Shown: positions 31,689-41,129, counted from the stretch's first letter. The stretch: DNA of 64,000 nucleotides from Herpetosiphon aurantiacus DSM 785 (GCA_000018565.1 CP000875.1:3363199-3427198); one strand, 5' to 3'. A program made the numbers and translations. The notes: generated by a model from the sequence alone, not told the origin.

Positions 31689-34127
31689 TTACGGCGTAAC
31701 GCTACAGGCGATACCATTCAAGCTGAAAGCAGTTGGTTTGGCATTTGTGCCACTAAAGCTCGCTTGCATGCCAAAACTAGCAGTTGCCCCAGTGCCTAAG
31801 TAGCCATTCCAATTGACGTTGGTCACATTGACCGCTTGACCAACTTGGCTCACATTGCCATTCCACAAATTGCTAATAAATTGATTACCAGCATACGTCC
31901 AAGCAAGGTTCCAGCCATTGATCGCCGCACCGTTGTTTTTGATCACAACATCGGCGGTAAAGCCGGTTGGCCATTGGTTAGAAATTGTATAGGTCACTTG
32001 GCAACTTGAGTTCGTTTGGGTTGGCACAACTGGCGTGTTGGTTGGCACAGGAGTTGCCGTCGCTGGACGTGGCGTGGCGGTTGGCACAATTGGCGTAGCC
32101 GTCGCGGTTGGGCCAATCGGGGTTGCCGTCGCCGGAATTGGCGTAGCTGTGGCTGGGCGTGGCGTGGCGGTCGCCGGAATTGGAGTCGCAGTTGGCGGAA
32201 TTGGCGTAGCCGTCGGTGGTATTACCGAACCAGCCTTTTCATCTAAATAGGCGGCGACCCAAGCTAATGGTGCATTCCAGTTGATGGTAATTTCGTTGGT
32301 TGACCACGATTCGATATGATCGACGAAACATTTTTGGGCGTTGCAGCCAGGCAAGCCAATGCTTTGAGCATAAGGGTCTTGCAAGGCCGAGTTAGGGCCG
32401 CCTGAAACTGCCCCAGCTGGTGGGCGAGGAAAGCCACTATTCGCTTGAAAGGCCCAGAAACGGTGATGCGGGTTTTGCAAGGGGTTTTCGCCATAGCCCG
32501 TCACATACGATTTGTCCATCGCATTGCGGCCCAGCAAATAATCCATACCTTGGCTCATCGCATTGAGATAGCTCACGTTGCCAGTGAAATCGTGGGCCAA
32601 GCCCAAAATAATGCCATTATTCAAGACAAACGAGTTGGAACCCCATGGATAACCAGTGCTGGTTGAATTAAATGGTGTGCCATAGCCTTGTCCAGTGGTG
32701 TTATTGGCAAACACGGTGGCTGCGCTGATCACTGCATTGCGCACGCCCGCCAGTTCGCTGCTATTGAAACCGCTGGGTACAACCGCCAACGAAATTGTGC
32801 CAAGTGCCTCGGTTGTGCCCCACGTCATGGCTGGTTCGCGGCTGCTGTAATCGCTGGGTACATCTTGGTAGTAGCTTGAGCTTTGCAAATAGCTCTTGTA
32901 TTCGGCTTTGCCAGTTGTGATGTAGAGTTCACTGGCGGCCCAATAAAATTCATCGCCAACTTGCGGATCGCCATACGAACCACCGCCAGTTCCATCGCTA
33001 TCCAAAGCAATTACGTTGGGGTTAGCCCGCGCCGCTGCCCAAGCAGTTTCGGCAGCGCTCAGCAAACGTGCTGAATACGTTGGATCAATGAAACGCCAGA
33101 TCCGTGAGCCTTGGGCCGCAGTTGCCGCCAAGTTCAAGGTTGCGGCGGTGCTTGGTGGGCGTAATACCCGATCCTGTGAATCTTGATCGGGGCGCAGTGG
33201 AATGCCAGTCCAGTTGGCATCGTGCATTTTGTGGTGCACCATGCCAGCCCGTGGTTGGCCAGCAGGCACTTGCATGCGCAACATAAAATCCAATTCCCAA
33301 CGCGCCTCGTCGAGCAAATCGGCTACACCATTGCTATTTTCAGGAATACTCATGCGGCCATCGCCAAAATCGGCTGCCGACGAGCCTAAATATTGGTTGC
33401 GCTCATATTGGTTAAGCAATGTCCAGACCGAAATCCCACCATTGACCACATATTTGCCATGATCGCCAGCATCGTACCAGCCGCCAACTACATTCAGCGA
33501 ATAGCTACAGCCAGTGCCAGGCGCACAGGGTACATTGGTATCGCCACGGTTGGGAGCGATGCCAACGTGGCCAGCAGGTCGAGTCAGATCATTGCGTCCA
33601 GCATAGGGCATGGTGATCGCAATTCCGCTGCGATTATGGTAGAAGTAGGCGAGGGCATCGTATTTTAATTGGCGATACACTGTTGAGCTAATATCAAATT
33701 GATGGCTCAGATTGCCAGCCGCTGCTAACGTAAAGCTGCTGCCTGTGCCAGTGTAGCCCGAAAAATCGATGATATGAATCGTATCGCCAGAACTGGCATC
33801 GTAGCCAAAAACCGTGGTATTGCCTGAAAGTACGGTTGTGCCAGAGCTATTGCGCAATTGCCATGCCACAGGCGAGTTACTGCTATTGACCAAGCTAGCG
33901 CGTTTGATCGCGTTGGGCAAATAGCCATGTTGGTTGACCCGAATCAGTGAGGAAGCTGCTACCGCAGCGGCGGGGAGATTAGCCGGGGTCGTATTGCGGG
34001 ATTCGTGTTGGATAACCCCAAACACTGAGGAGATGTTCCCAAAAGCCACACTTGCCGTCAATGCAACCGTGCTACAGGCTGCGATCAGCGTGCGTGATCG
34101 TTTCCGCCGTTGGAAATGAACAGTCAT
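31689..34127 (-). CDS. Secreted GH9 cellulase with N-terminal Ig-like domain and C-terminal CBM2
   Basis: Cleaves beta-1,4-glucan chains outside the cell. An 812-residue protein: basic start and signal segment (to about 40), CelD-N/Ig-like domain (about 60-150, IRVNQHGYLPNAIKRA), GH9 catalytic domain (about 155-625) with nucleophile/base segment GGWYDAGDHGKYVV at about 215-228, the GYGENPLQNPHHRFW substrate motif and catalytic acid in NEITINWNAPL near 609. A long Pro/Thr/Ala linker (about 632-700) leads to a CBM2 (about 706-812) with NGWNLAWTY and WNGNVSQ. AAGGA precedes the start. It is divergent from the AA10 oxidase, so the two probably act together on cellulose. Confidence 0.94.
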   Translation of the reverse strand: MTVHFQRRKRSRTLIAACSTVALTASVAFGNISSVFGVIQHESRNTTPANLPAAAVAASSLIRVNQHGYLPNAIKRASLVNSSNSPVAWQLRNSSGTTVLSGNTTVFGYDASSGDTIHIIDFSGYTGTGSSFTLAAAGNLSHQFDISSTVYRQLKYDALAYFYHNRSGIAITMPYAGRNDLTRPAGHVGIAPNRGDTNVPCAPGTGCSYSLNVVGGWYDAGDHGKYVVNGGISVWTLLNQYERNQYLGSSAADFGDGRMSIPENSNGVADLLDEARWELDFMLRMQVPAGQPRAGMVHHKMHDANWTGIPLRPDQDSQDRVLRPPSTAATLNLAATAAQGSRIWRFIDPTYSARLLSAAETAWAAARANPNVIALDSDGTGGGSYGDPQVGDEFYWAASELYITTGKAEYKSYLQSSSYYQDVPSDYSSREPAMTWGTTEALGTISLAVVPSGFNSSELAGVRNAVISAATVFANNTTGQGYGTPFNSTSTGYPWGSNSFVLNNGIILGLAHDFTGNVSYLNAMSQGMDYLLGRNAMDKSYVTGYGENPLQNPHHRFWAFQANSGFPRPPAGAVSGGPNSALQDPYAQSIGLPGCNAQKCFVDHIESWSTNEITINWNAPLAWVAAYLDEKAGSVIPPTATPIPPTATPIPATATPRPATATPIPATATPIGPTATATPIVPTATPRPATATPVPTNTPVVPTQTNSSCQVTYTISNQWPTGFTADVVIKNNGAAINGWNLAWTYAGNQFISNLWNGNVSQVGQAVNVTNVNWNGYLGTGATASFGMQASFSGTNAKPTAFSLNGIACSVTP

Positions 34128-34280
34128 TGGTCGATCCTTTTTGGGCTATTGCAACAGGACAATTATCTGCTGCAATAGTTCAACATAATTAAATAGAGCA
34201 GCATTTGGGATCGGTTTCAATCTAGGATGGAGATTGCTCAGCTAGCAGTCGCAGCAAAAGTCTTTGAATTGCAACAACTA

Positions 34281-34298
34281 TTTGAGATCGTTCCCAAA
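34281..34298. promoter_or_regulatory. Imperfect palindrome, candidate operator for the cellulase/LPMO pair
   Basis: TTTGAGATCGTTCCCAAA has half-sites TTTGRGA and TYCCAAA about a TCGT centre. It lies near the middle of the 490-base divergent region, the rest of which is AT-rich with no gene. Significance is unproven. Confidence 0.3.
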
Positions 34299-34445
34299 TT
34301 ATTGAAGAAAATATTAAATGATTTTTACAACTCTGTCAATGCTCTAGCACTAAAATAGTTAAATCATGCTATAGCCAATATTGGTATAGATCGTTAAACC
34401 AAGATGATCGATTAGGGGCTTTTGCAACATATTTCTTAAAAATCA

Positions 34446-34474
34446 TTGACTTTTACTTAAGGAATCTTTATAAT
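34446..34474 (+). promoter_or_regulatory. Strong sigma-70-type promoter of the LPMO gene
   Basis: TTGACT at 34446-34451, a 17-base gap and TATAAT at 34469-34474. It implies a leader of about 137 bases containing a GGAGC/GCTCC hairpin at about 34577-34592. Confidence 0.8.
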
Positions 34475-34617
34475 TCCAGTGAAATTATAAAGAGCGTATT
34501 AAATGTTACTACGATCAAGCCTTTACGCTTTTGTCCGCCAGCGTTGGTTGTGTTGAACTGGAAAACCCATAACGCGGAGCCACGCCGCTCCGAACCTAGT
34601 ACGAGGGGGACAATCCA

Positions 34618-35541
34618 ATGGTACAACGCCGTATCTTTAGTTTAACCGTCGGTTGTTGGTCGGCATTATTGCTGGTTTTGGCAATTAGCAGCCAAGTTAA
34701 CGCTCACGGAGCGATGCAAACGCCAGTCAGTCGGACATATGCATGTTTTCTTGAAGGCCCAGAAACTCCTGATACCGCCGCTTGTCGCGCAGCAATTGAT
34801 ATCGGAGGCACGCAGCCACTCTACGATTGGAATGAAGTTAATATTGGTAATGCTGCGGGTCAGCATCGTTCGTTAATTCCCGATGGCAAATTGTGTAGTG
34901 CAGGCCGCGCCAAGTATGCCGGCTTTGATCTAGCTCGCGCCGATTGGCCCGCCACACCATTAACATCTGGCAGTTCGATGAGTTTTCTCTATCGGGCGAC
35001 CGCACCGCACCCTGGTTCGTTCGAGTTTTATATTACTCGCGACGGTTATAGCCCGACCCAAGCCCTCAAATGGTCGGATCTTGAGGCCACGCCCTTTTTG
35101 AAGGTCACCAATCCGCAATTAGTTAATGGCTCATATGTGATCAATGCCCGCATTCCTAACAACAAAACTGGCCGCCATTTGATCTATTCAATTTGGCAGC
35201 GCTCGGATAGTGCCGAAGCCTTTTACACCTGCTCGGATGTGACCTTTGGCGGCACCAACCCAACCAGCGTGCCAACCGCCACACCACGGCCAAGCGCAGT
35301 GCCAACCGCAACCGTGCCACCAACCGGCACACCAATTGCCACCGCCACACCGCGCCCAACCAACGTACCAACTGCCACGCCAACCAATCCAACTACTCAA
35401 GCTTGGCAACCCTATACCAGCTATGCCACTGGCGCAGGCGTAGCTTATGCAGGCAACACCTACATCTGTCGCCAAGGCCATACCTCGCTGCCAGGTTGGG
35501 AACCCTCAGCAGTGCCAGCGTTATGGCAATTGATCAATTAA
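34618..35541 (+). CDS. AA10 lytic polysaccharide monooxygenase with CBM5/12
   Basis: A copper enzyme that oxidatively cuts cellulose or chitin chains. The signal peptide ends at NA, placing His30 (HGAMQTPVSR) at the mature N-terminus; with His131 (TAPHPGSFEFYIT) it forms the copper histidine brace. YDWNEVNIGNAAG and HLIYSIWQRSDSAEAFYTC are AA10 features. A Pro/Thr/Ala linker (about 215-256) joins a C-terminal CBM5/12-like module (AWQPYTSYATGAGVAYAGNT and WEPSAVPALWQL). It is divergent from the GH9 cellulase. The promoter is at 34446-34474, and GAGGGGG precedes the ATG. Substrate (cellulose or chitin) is not decided by the sequence; context favours cellulose, while the CBM type favours chitin. 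Confidence 0.92.
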   Translation: MVQRRIFSLTVGCWSALLLVLAISSQVNAHGAMQTPVSRTYACFLEGPETPDTAACRAAIDIGGTQPLYDWNEVNIGNAAGQHRSLIPDGKLCSAGRAKYAGFDLARADWPATPLTSGSSMSFLYRATAPHPGSFEFYITRDGYSPTQALKWSDLEATPFLKVTNPQLVNGSYVINARIPNNKTGRHLIYSIWQRSDSAEAFYTCSDVTFGGTNPTSVPTATPRPSAVPTATVPPTGTPIATATPRPTNVPTATPTNPTTQAWQPYTSYATGAGVAYAGNTYICRQGHTSLPGWEPSAVPALWQLIN

Positions 35542-35548
35542 ATGAATC

Positions 35549-35584
35549 AAAGCCCCGCAGATCTGGCTGAAGCTGCGGGGCTTT
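35549..35584. terminator. Bidirectional terminator
   Basis: AAAGCCCCGCAG/CTGCGGGGCTTT (35549-35560 and 35573-35584), 12-bp perfect stem, between the LPMO gene and the convergent lipoprotein gene. Confidence 0.88.
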
Positions 35585-35588
35585 AAAT

Positions 35589-36581
35589 TTAGTCAGCTAA
35601 CGGCCATAATACCACTTGGTTGGTCATAATCAGCGGCATCAATAGAACTTTACGTTGATGGTCAAGATTAATATCGGCGGGAGCGCCAGTTGGGCCATGG
35701 TAAATAATGCGTTCGCTGCCATCAGCCATTAATTGATGAATATTGGCGGTTTGCCACGATGAAACCAACAAACTTTGATCAGCTAACACTACCAAGCCAT
35801 CGTGTTGGCTAGCGCTAGCCTTGCGATAAGGCTGCAATATACCATCAGCAGTCAGTTCAAAAATCTCAACCGCAGTATCGTAGCGGCAAACCAACAGCGT
35901 ACCATCAGCAGTCATAGCCAAGCCATTAGGATTACCATCGGCAAGTTTGACCGCCAGCGAAACATTACCAGCAGGGTCAATTTGATAGATCGCCGCCGTA
36001 CCAGTGCTGCCAAACGCCTCGTTAATTCCCATGTCGCTGACAAACACCGTTCCATCATCACGCGCCACAAGATCATTTAAGAAGCTGCTACCGCTAATTG
36101 CAATTGTGCCTTTGACCTCGCCCGAAACTGCATCGAACAAGCGCACGCTATCCAGATCGGCCACATACAGGGTATTATTGGCAATCGCCATGCCTTTGGG
36201 GGCATTCAATTCGACCTCAGCACTCGCGCCATCGATCCATTTGGCTTGATTAAGCGTGCCATCGGGGTTAATTTGCGCAATATAGCCGTTATCATCGCGG
36301 CCAAATGGTGTACCATTAATATTTGAAACCAGATACAGATCGCTAAGCTGATTGTGTAACATGCCTTCTGGTTGGGCAAAACCTTCGCTCAAGGTAATGG
36401 GGGCAGTAATTGCGGCAATTGGGGCGGTTGTTGGCTCAAGCGTGGGGGCAACCGTTGCAGTTGCTTCAGCTTGGCTAACGCTAGTTGTGCTTGGTGCGAT
36501 CGTTGCAGTCGGGGCGACGGTGCTCCCACAACTCGTTAAACTCACACCGATAATCAGCATTAATAGATAGATCCGAGCCAT
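35589..36581 (-). CDS. SMP-30/gluconolactonase-like beta-propeller lipoprotein
   Basis: A 330-residue lipoprotein from ATG 36581, which has AAGGA nine bases upstream; the frame is open to 36611. The lipobox is SLTSCGS. A Thr/Ala/Pro linker runs to about residue 65 and is followed by a six-bladed propeller: repeats such as PKGMAIANNTLYVADL, DLVARDDGTVFVSDMG and PNGLAMTADGTLLVCRYD resemble SMP-30/NHL blades. The usual metal-binding residues cannot be confirmed, so it may be a lactonase or a binding protein. It is divergent from an XRE-family regulator with about 80 bases between starts, suggesting local control. Confidence 0.75.
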   Translation of the reverse strand: MARIYLLMLIIGVSLTSCGSTVAPTATIAPSTTSVSQAEATATVAPTLEPTTAPIAAITAPITLSEGFAQPEGMLHNQLSDLYLVSNINGTPFGRDDNGYIAQINPDGTLNQAKWIDGASAEVELNAPKGMAIANNTLYVADLDSVRLFDAVSGEVKGTIAISGSSFLNDLVARDDGTVFVSDMGINEAFGSTGTAAIYQIDPAGNVSLAVKLADGNPNGLAMTADGTLLVCRYDTAVEIFELTADGILQPYRKASASQHDGLVVLADQSLLVSSWQTANIHQLMADGSERIIYHGPTGAPADINLDHQRKVLLMPLIMTNQVVLWPLAD

Positions 36582-36662
36582 TGGAGCATTCCTTTCCTGA
36601 ATAATGATCACAGCAGAATGCTACCAAGCCACGGCTTCGCTAGTAAGACATGGAAATATCCT

Positions 36663-37529
36663 ATGACAAAAACTCCTAGCCTCGTGCCAACCAAGCCAAA
36701 TCAGATTCAGCGCCGTCGTTTGCTGACCGATTTTCTGCGTGCTCGGCGTGCCCGCATTTCGCCGGAAAGTGTTGGTTTGCCTAATGGCCAACGCCGCCGC
36801 ACCCCTGGCTTACGCCGCGAAGAGGTCGCTTTGTTGGCGGGAGTCAGTGTTAGTTGGTACACTTGGTTTGAGCAAGGCCGCGAAATTCAAGTTTCCAGCG
36901 CGGTTTTAGATAGTTTGGTGCGGGTGTTGCAACTTGATGGCTATGAACGTGAACATTTGTATGTTTTAGCCCGTGATAGTGTTAATCCCTTGCCTTGGCT
37001 CTGTCATGAAATCGATTCAGGCACCCAATTGATGCTCGACATGCTCGATCCGGCTCCAGCTTATGTGATTAGCCCATGTTGCACGGTGGTGGCGTGGAAC
37101 CAAGCAGCACAGCTCGTTTTTGGTGATTGGCAAGCCAAAAGTATGCGCGAACGCAACTTGCTTTGGATGACGTTTAGCCAGCCGGGCGCTCGTTTATTTT
37201 TTGCTGATTGGGTTGGCGAAACTCAGCGCGTGCTAGCATTTTTTCGCGCCAACAGCACCAAATATATTGGTCACCCAATTTTGCAAGAATTAATCAACGA
37301 TTTGATGGCAATCAGCCCTGAATTTTGCCAATTATGGGCGCAACACGATGTTGGCGGCATCACGATTGAGCGCAAAGAGCTACGCCATTGGGATTTAGGC
37401 AGCTTGGTGTTTCACCCCAAAGTTCTGCAAATTCACAATAGCGATCAGCAACAGCTAGTGGTCTATCTGCCGTTGGATGAGGCACAAACTCGCGAGAAAC
37501 TTGAACAAGCTCTGACCACGACGATCTAA
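36663..37529 (+). CDS. XRE-family regulator with MmyB-like ligand-binding domain
   Basis: A 288-residue DNA-binding protein. A helix-turn-helix near residues 40-95 includes TPGLRREEVALLAGVSVSWY and TWFEQGREIQVS. The C-terminal part (about 105-285) has the MmyB-like, PAS-like ligand-domain pattern (YVISPCCTVVAWNQAAQLVF, RNLLWMTF and VYLPLDEAQ). Homologues usually sit beside and control an oxidoreductase or hydrolase. The frame opens at 36618, but ATG 36663 begins just before the conserved region. The nearest candidate target is the divergent propeller lipoprotein gene. Confidence 0.85.
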   Translation: MTKTPSLVPTKPNQIQRRRLLTDFLRARRARISPESVGLPNGQRRRTPGLRREEVALLAGVSVSWYTWFEQGREIQVSSAVLDSLVRVLQLDGYEREHLYVLARDSVNPLPWLCHEIDSGTQLMLDMLDPAPAYVISPCCTVVAWNQAAQLVFGDWQAKSMRERNLLWMTFSQPGARLFFADWVGETQRVLAFFRANSTKYIGHPILQELINDLMAISPEFCQLWAQHDVGGITIERKELRHWDLGSLVFHPKVLQIHNSDQQQLVVYLPLDEAQTREKLEQALTTTI

Positions 37530-37599
37530 CATTCTGCTAACATGGAAGCAGCGAAAAGTAGCGCATAATACTACTACGTTGTTGTATCGAGATAGCCAC

Positions 37600-38574
37600 A
37601 TGTTTGAACCAATCACCACTGATCTTTATCGGGTGCCAATTCCTGTGCCGTTGCCACTCAAATATGTCAATTGCTATTTGCTCAAAGCTGATCATGGCTG
37701 GGTCGTGATCGATACGGGCATGCGCTATGCCCAAGCCGAGCAAACGTGGCAAGCAACCTTTGAGCAATTGGGGATTGCATGGTCACAGATTAAGCAAATT
37801 ATTGTGACCCACTATCATCCTGACCATTATGGCATGGCGGGCTGGATGGCCGAGCGCAGTGGAGCCAGCGTTTGGATGTCGCCAATTGAAATTCAAAGCG
37901 TGCAACGCGCTTGGTATCAACCATTGCCCGATGCTGCTGATCATTTGGCCGATTTTTTCGAACTGCATGGCATGCCCAACGATCTCAATCGCCAAATTTG
38001 GCAACATACCATGGATGCAAGCCAATATGTCGATCCCAAGCCGCTGCTCCAAACACTCGATATGACCCAACCTTTGCAGCTTGGGCAACGCTCGTGGCAA
38101 CTCTTGCACGCACCTGGCCACGCCGATGGTCAACTCTGTTTATACGATGCCGCCGATCAATTGTTGATTGTGGCTGACCATGTGTTAGCCGATATTACGC
38201 CCAACATCAGCCTTTGGCCCGAAGCCAAACGCGACCCATTGGCCGATTATTTGGCATCATTAAACGAATTTGCGGCGCTCGATGTACGCTTGGCCTTGGC
38301 GGGGCATCGCAAGCCAATTATGGCCTTTCGTGAACGTTGCCATGAAATTGCGCAACATCATGATCAGCGGCTTGATTTGATGCAGCAATACGCTAGCACA
38401 GGCAAAACCGCCTTTGAAGTCTGCGAATTTGCCTTTGGCGTAACCACCCTTTCAGCCCATCAATTACGCTTCGCAATCACCGAAACCTTGGCGCATCTGG
38501 TTTATTTGGAGGGTCAAGGGCGTTTGCAGCGCGAACAACGGGCTAGACAGATTATCTTTCTTGATCAACACTAA
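37600..38574 (+). CDS. Metallo-beta-lactamase-fold hydrolase
   Basis: A 324-residue binuclear-metal hydrolase. The core motif is THYHPDHYGMAG near residues 70-80, with the later ligands HAPGHADGQL, VADHVLADI and LAGHRKPI. The C-terminal 60 residues form a winged-helix-like extension (TGKTAFEVCEFAFGV, QLRFAITETLAHLVYLE), as in LACTB2/RNase-like members. The frame opens at TTG 37579, but ATG 37600 starts the fold directly. Substrate is unknown: thioester, lactone and RNA are all possible in this family. It stands alone between the regulator and a lipoprotein gene. Confidence 0.85.
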   Translation: MFEPITTDLYRVPIPVPLPLKYVNCYLLKADHGWVVIDTGMRYAQAEQTWQATFEQLGIAWSQIKQIIVTHYHPDHYGMAGWMAERSGASVWMSPIEIQSVQRAWYQPLPDAADHLADFFELHGMPNDLNRQIWQHTMDASQYVDPKPLLQTLDMTQPLQLGQRSWQLLHAPGHADGQLCLYDAADQLLIVADHVLADITPNISLWPEAKRDPLADYLASLNEFAALDVRLALAGHRKPIMAFRERCHEIAQHHDQRLDLMQQYASTGKTAFEVCEFAFGVTTLSAHQLRFAITETLAHLVYLEGQGRLQREQRARQIIFLDQH

Positions 38575-38604
38575 CGCCGATTCGCAACGTTTTTTGGAGG
38601 GTGT

Positions 38605-39291
38605 ATGCGCTGGTGGAAAAAACTTGGCTTATTGGTGGTAGCAATGGCCTTGGTGGCCTGTGGCAACGCCGATGTCGATGCAGCAAAAGTGGCGAGCGAA
38701 GGTGCAACCGCCTTTGAAAGCGTCAACAATTTTCACTTTAAACTAACGGTCAGCGAAGGCGAAGCCGCGCCTTTGGGCGATATTATCATCATCGATGCTG
38801 ATGGCGATAGCATTCGCCCTGATAAAATTCAAGCTAAAATCAAGGCCAAATTGGCAGGTGCACCAATCGCCGTCAATATCAACGGCATCATCATCGGAGC
38901 CGATGCCTGGATCACGCCGAATCCGTTCAACCCAACCGCCTTCGAAAAGTTGGAAGATACTGGTGGGCTTGAAACATTTTCGCCAGCCAAGGGTATTAGT
39001 GATGTGCTGCGCGGCCTGAAAACCCCAACGTTTGTCGAAGAGGCAGAAATCGACGGCACGGCAACCTATCATATCAGCGGCGAAGTTGATGCTCAAAGCG
39101 TCTCAGCGCTGACTGGTGGAGTCGCCGAGGCTGGTACAATTAAGCTCGATCTGTGGATTGGCAAAGACGACAAATTATTACGTCAATTGGTTGCGGTTGG
39201 CCGCTTGGTCAGCACCGAAAAAGAAACCATCAAGCGCACCTTGATTGTTTCGAAATTCAACCAAACGCTCACAATCGAGCCACCACAATAG
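38605..39291 (+). CDS. LppX/LprG-like lipoprotein
   Basis: A 228-residue lipoprotein with lipobox ALVACG. The body has the LppX_LprAFG pattern: early helix AAKVASEGATAFESVNNFHF, a strand-rich sheet (IKAKLAGAPIAVNINGIII), NPFNPTAFEKL, and ISDVLRGLKTPTF before TATYHISGEV. The family carries lipids or lipoglycans in a hydrophobic pocket. GGAGGGTGT precedes the ATG. It is about 30 bases after the hydrolase gene and may be co-transcribed. It is a second LolA/LppX-type protein in the window, with 6088-7269. Confidence 0.82.
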   Translation: MRWWKKLGLLVVAMALVACGNADVDAAKVASEGATAFESVNNFHFKLTVSEGEAAPLGDIIIIDADGDSIRPDKIQAKIKAKLAGAPIAVNINGIIIGADAWITPNPFNPTAFEKLEDTGGLETFSPAKGISDVLRGLKTPTFVEEAEIDGTATYHISGEVDAQSVSALTGGVAEAGTIKLDLWIGKDDKLLRQLVAVGRLVSTEKETIKRTLIVSKFNQTLTIEPPQ

Positions 39292-39369
39292 TTTTCCGTA
39301 GGCTGGTTCGTTATGTCGAACCACGATGCTATGGATAGACCAAACACTGTAATCGCGAGGTATCCAAAC

Positions 39370-39861
39370 ATGCTTGATCAACCATTAAACGATATATTTA
39401 CAGGGTGGGCTGCTATGACTGAACACAATAGCGATCTAGTGGCTGATCGTTTTGGCATGCCACGCGCTGAACTCGACGAATTAGTCCATGGCTCGGTGGC
39501 ACATTTGGCACAAACCCATTACTATCATTATTTAGCACGGCCAAAGCCTCAGTTTGATGATGATAGCGACGAAAACACCGCTGCCCAAAGCAAACCCCGC
39601 CATGTCGTGCTGTTTCGCACGCCCGATGATGCACTATCGTTCGCCCAACGTATTCGCATTGGCGAAACACCACGGGTACGCCAAATTAGTCGTGAGAATA
39701 TGATTTGGCATATGCTCAACGATGAAGCGATTGTGCGGGTGATTTTCTTTGAGCAACCACTCGAAGAATTGCCAACTGGCCTAAATTTGCAAACTTTGGC
39801 CGATTTGCCTGGCGCAATTGCAATCGAACGCAACGATGTTTTGACCTCGCGCCAAATTTGA
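39370..39861 (+). CDS. Unknown 163-residue soluble protein
   Basis: Not recognised. From ATG 39370, supported by GAGG at 39357-39360, it has a helical N-terminus (LNDIFTGWAAMTEHNSDLVA), an acidic loop (FDDDSDENT) and an alpha/beta C-terminal half (VVLFRTPDDALSFAQRIRIG and VIFFEQPLEELP). The frame opens 57 bases earlier at 39313. There is no signal peptide. A terminator follows at 39924-39950. Confidence 0.65.
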   Translation: MLDQPLNDIFTGWAAMTEHNSDLVADRFGMPRAELDELVHGSVAHLAQTHYYHYLARPKPQFDDDSDENTAAQSKPRHVVLFRTPDDALSFAQRIRIGETPRVRQISRENMIWHMLNDEAIVRVIFFEQPLEELPTGLNLQTLADLPGAIAIERNDVLTSRQI

Positions 39862-39923
39862 CCCTTACCTATCTGGGTGTTAGAATCCCGATAGGCGGAA
39901 TATTAACTAGTAATGCTGATACC

Positions 39924-39952
39924 AAGAGCTACGATAAATTCGTAGCTCTTTA
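39924..39952 (+). terminator. Intrinsic terminator
   Basis: AAGAGCTACG/CGTAGCTCTT, 10-bp perfect stem and 7-base loop, followed by TTAT. It lies immediately before the DAHP synthase gene. Confidence 0.78.
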
Positions 39953-39984
39953 TCTATGTTATGCATTACCCAATGCGAGGTTGT

Positions 39985-41028
39985 ATGTTAGTTGTCATGG
40001 ACGCACACGCTACACCTGAGGATATTCAAGCTGTTTGTACAGTGATCGAGGACATGGGTTTGCAGGCCAATACCATGCCCGGCCCAACCCGCACGGCGAT
40101 CGGGATTACCGGCAATAAAGGGGCAATTGCCGAAGCTGCGCGGCTTAAATTGATGCCTGGCGTGCGCGATGTGATTCGCGTCACCGCACCCTATAAATTA
40201 GTCAGCCGCGAGTATCGCGAAGCCGACACGATTATTGAAATTAATGGCGTGCAAATTGGTGGCCCTTCGCTGGTGGTGATGGCTGGACCATGCTCAGTCG
40301 AAGGCCGCAAACAATTGCTCACTACTGCCGAGGCGGTCAAAGCTGCGGGAGCTACAATTTTGCGTGGTGGAGCTTTCAAGCCCCGCACCTCGCCCTATAG
40401 TTTCCAAGGCATGGGCGAAGATGGGCTGAAACTATTGGCCGAAGCGCGTGAACTCACTGGCATGCCCGTCATCACCGAAGTGATGGATACCGAGCAAGTT
40501 GATTTGGTCGCCGAATACGCCGATATTTTGCAGCTTGGCGCACGCAATATGCAAAATTTTGCCTTGCTCAAGCGGGTTGGCCGTACTCGTCGCCCAGTTA
40601 TGCTCAAGCGCGGCCTCTCTTCAACCGTCAAAGATTGGCTGCTTTCCGCCGAATATATTATGGCCGAAGGCAACCAAGCAGTGATTTTGTGTGAACGCGG
40701 CATCCGCACCTTCGACGACCACTCACGCGGCACGTTCGATTTGAGCGTGGTTCCGGTATTGCGCGAATTGACCCACTTGCCGATTATTGTCGATCCTAGC
40801 CATGCAACTGGCCGCTGGCAGAGTATTTTGCCAATGGCTCGCGCTGGTATCGCCTCGGGTGCTGATGGCTTGATGATCGAAGTACATCCGAACCCTGCCG
40901 AAGCGTGGTCGGATGGCGAGCAATCGCTCTTGCCCGAACGCTTCGTCGAATTGATGGAGCAGGTCGAACGGATTGCCGACGCCATGGATCGACCAATCCA
41001 AGGCCGCACCAAAGCAGCCACAGTTTAG
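39985..41028 (+). CDS. aroF: 3-deoxy-7-phosphoheptulonate (DAHP) synthase
   Basis: Condenses phosphoenolpyruvate with erythrose 4-phosphate in the first step of the shikimate pathway. An N-terminal ferredoxin/ACT-like regulatory domain (about 1-75, [16 protein letters not shown]) precedes the catalytic barrel, as in the Thermotoga-type I-beta class. Barrel motifs are [51 protein letters not shown] and [12 protein letters not shown]. Three in-frame ATGs exist (39961, 39973, 39985); the last gives the usual LVVM start and has GAGG at 39977-39980. Its stop is separated from the convergent SDR gene only by a palindromic repeat. Confidence 0.93.
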   Translation: MLVVMDAHATPEDIQAVCTVIEDMGLQANTMPGPTRTAIGITGNKGAIAEAARLKLMPGVRDVIRVTAPYKLVSREYREADTIIEINGVQIGGPSLVVMAGPCSVEGRKQLLTTAEAVKAAGATILRGGAFKPRTSPYSFQGMGEDGLKLLAEARELTGMPVITEVMDTEQVDLVAEYADILQLGARNMQNFALLKRVGRTRRPVMLKRGLSSTVKDWLLSAEYIMAEGNQAVILCERGIRTFDDHSRGTFDLSVVPVLRELTHLPIIVDPSHATGRWQSILPMARAGIASGADGLMIEVHPNPAEAWSDGEQSLLPERFVELMEQVERIADAMDRPIQGRTKAATV

Positions 41029-41030
41029 AT

Positions 41031-41127
41031 CCCTCGCCCTCAACCCCTCACACACTGCGGTGGACGAGGGGAGCCACAGAATTAAAAGCCCCTCTCCCGT
41101 TCGACGGGAGAGGGGTTGGGGTGAGGG
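41031..41127. repeat. Dispersed GC-rich palindromic repeat, copy 3, filling a convergent gap
   Basis: Starts CCCTCGCCCTCAACCCC and ends GGGGTTGGGGTGAGGG. An inner 11-bp perfect stem, CCCCTCTCCCG (41089-41099) with its complement at 41105-41115, is present. It fills all but two bases at each side of the 101-base gap between the stops at 41028 and 41130, so it may serve as a terminator in both directions. Confidence 0.85.
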
Positions 41128-41129
41128 CA

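Noticed and set aside
32016-32250. Trp/Arg- and Gly/Val-rich frames opposite the cellulase linker
   Set aside because: They are mirror products of the Pro/Thr-rich linker codons and have no ribosome site.
35156-35481. Trp/Gly-rich frames opposite the LPMO linker
   Set aside because: Again antisense shadows of a Pro/Thr linker.
36352-36570. Hydrophobic frame opposite the propeller lipoprotein N-terminus
   Set aside because: It is an antisense product of the Ala/Thr/Pro linker and signal peptide codons.
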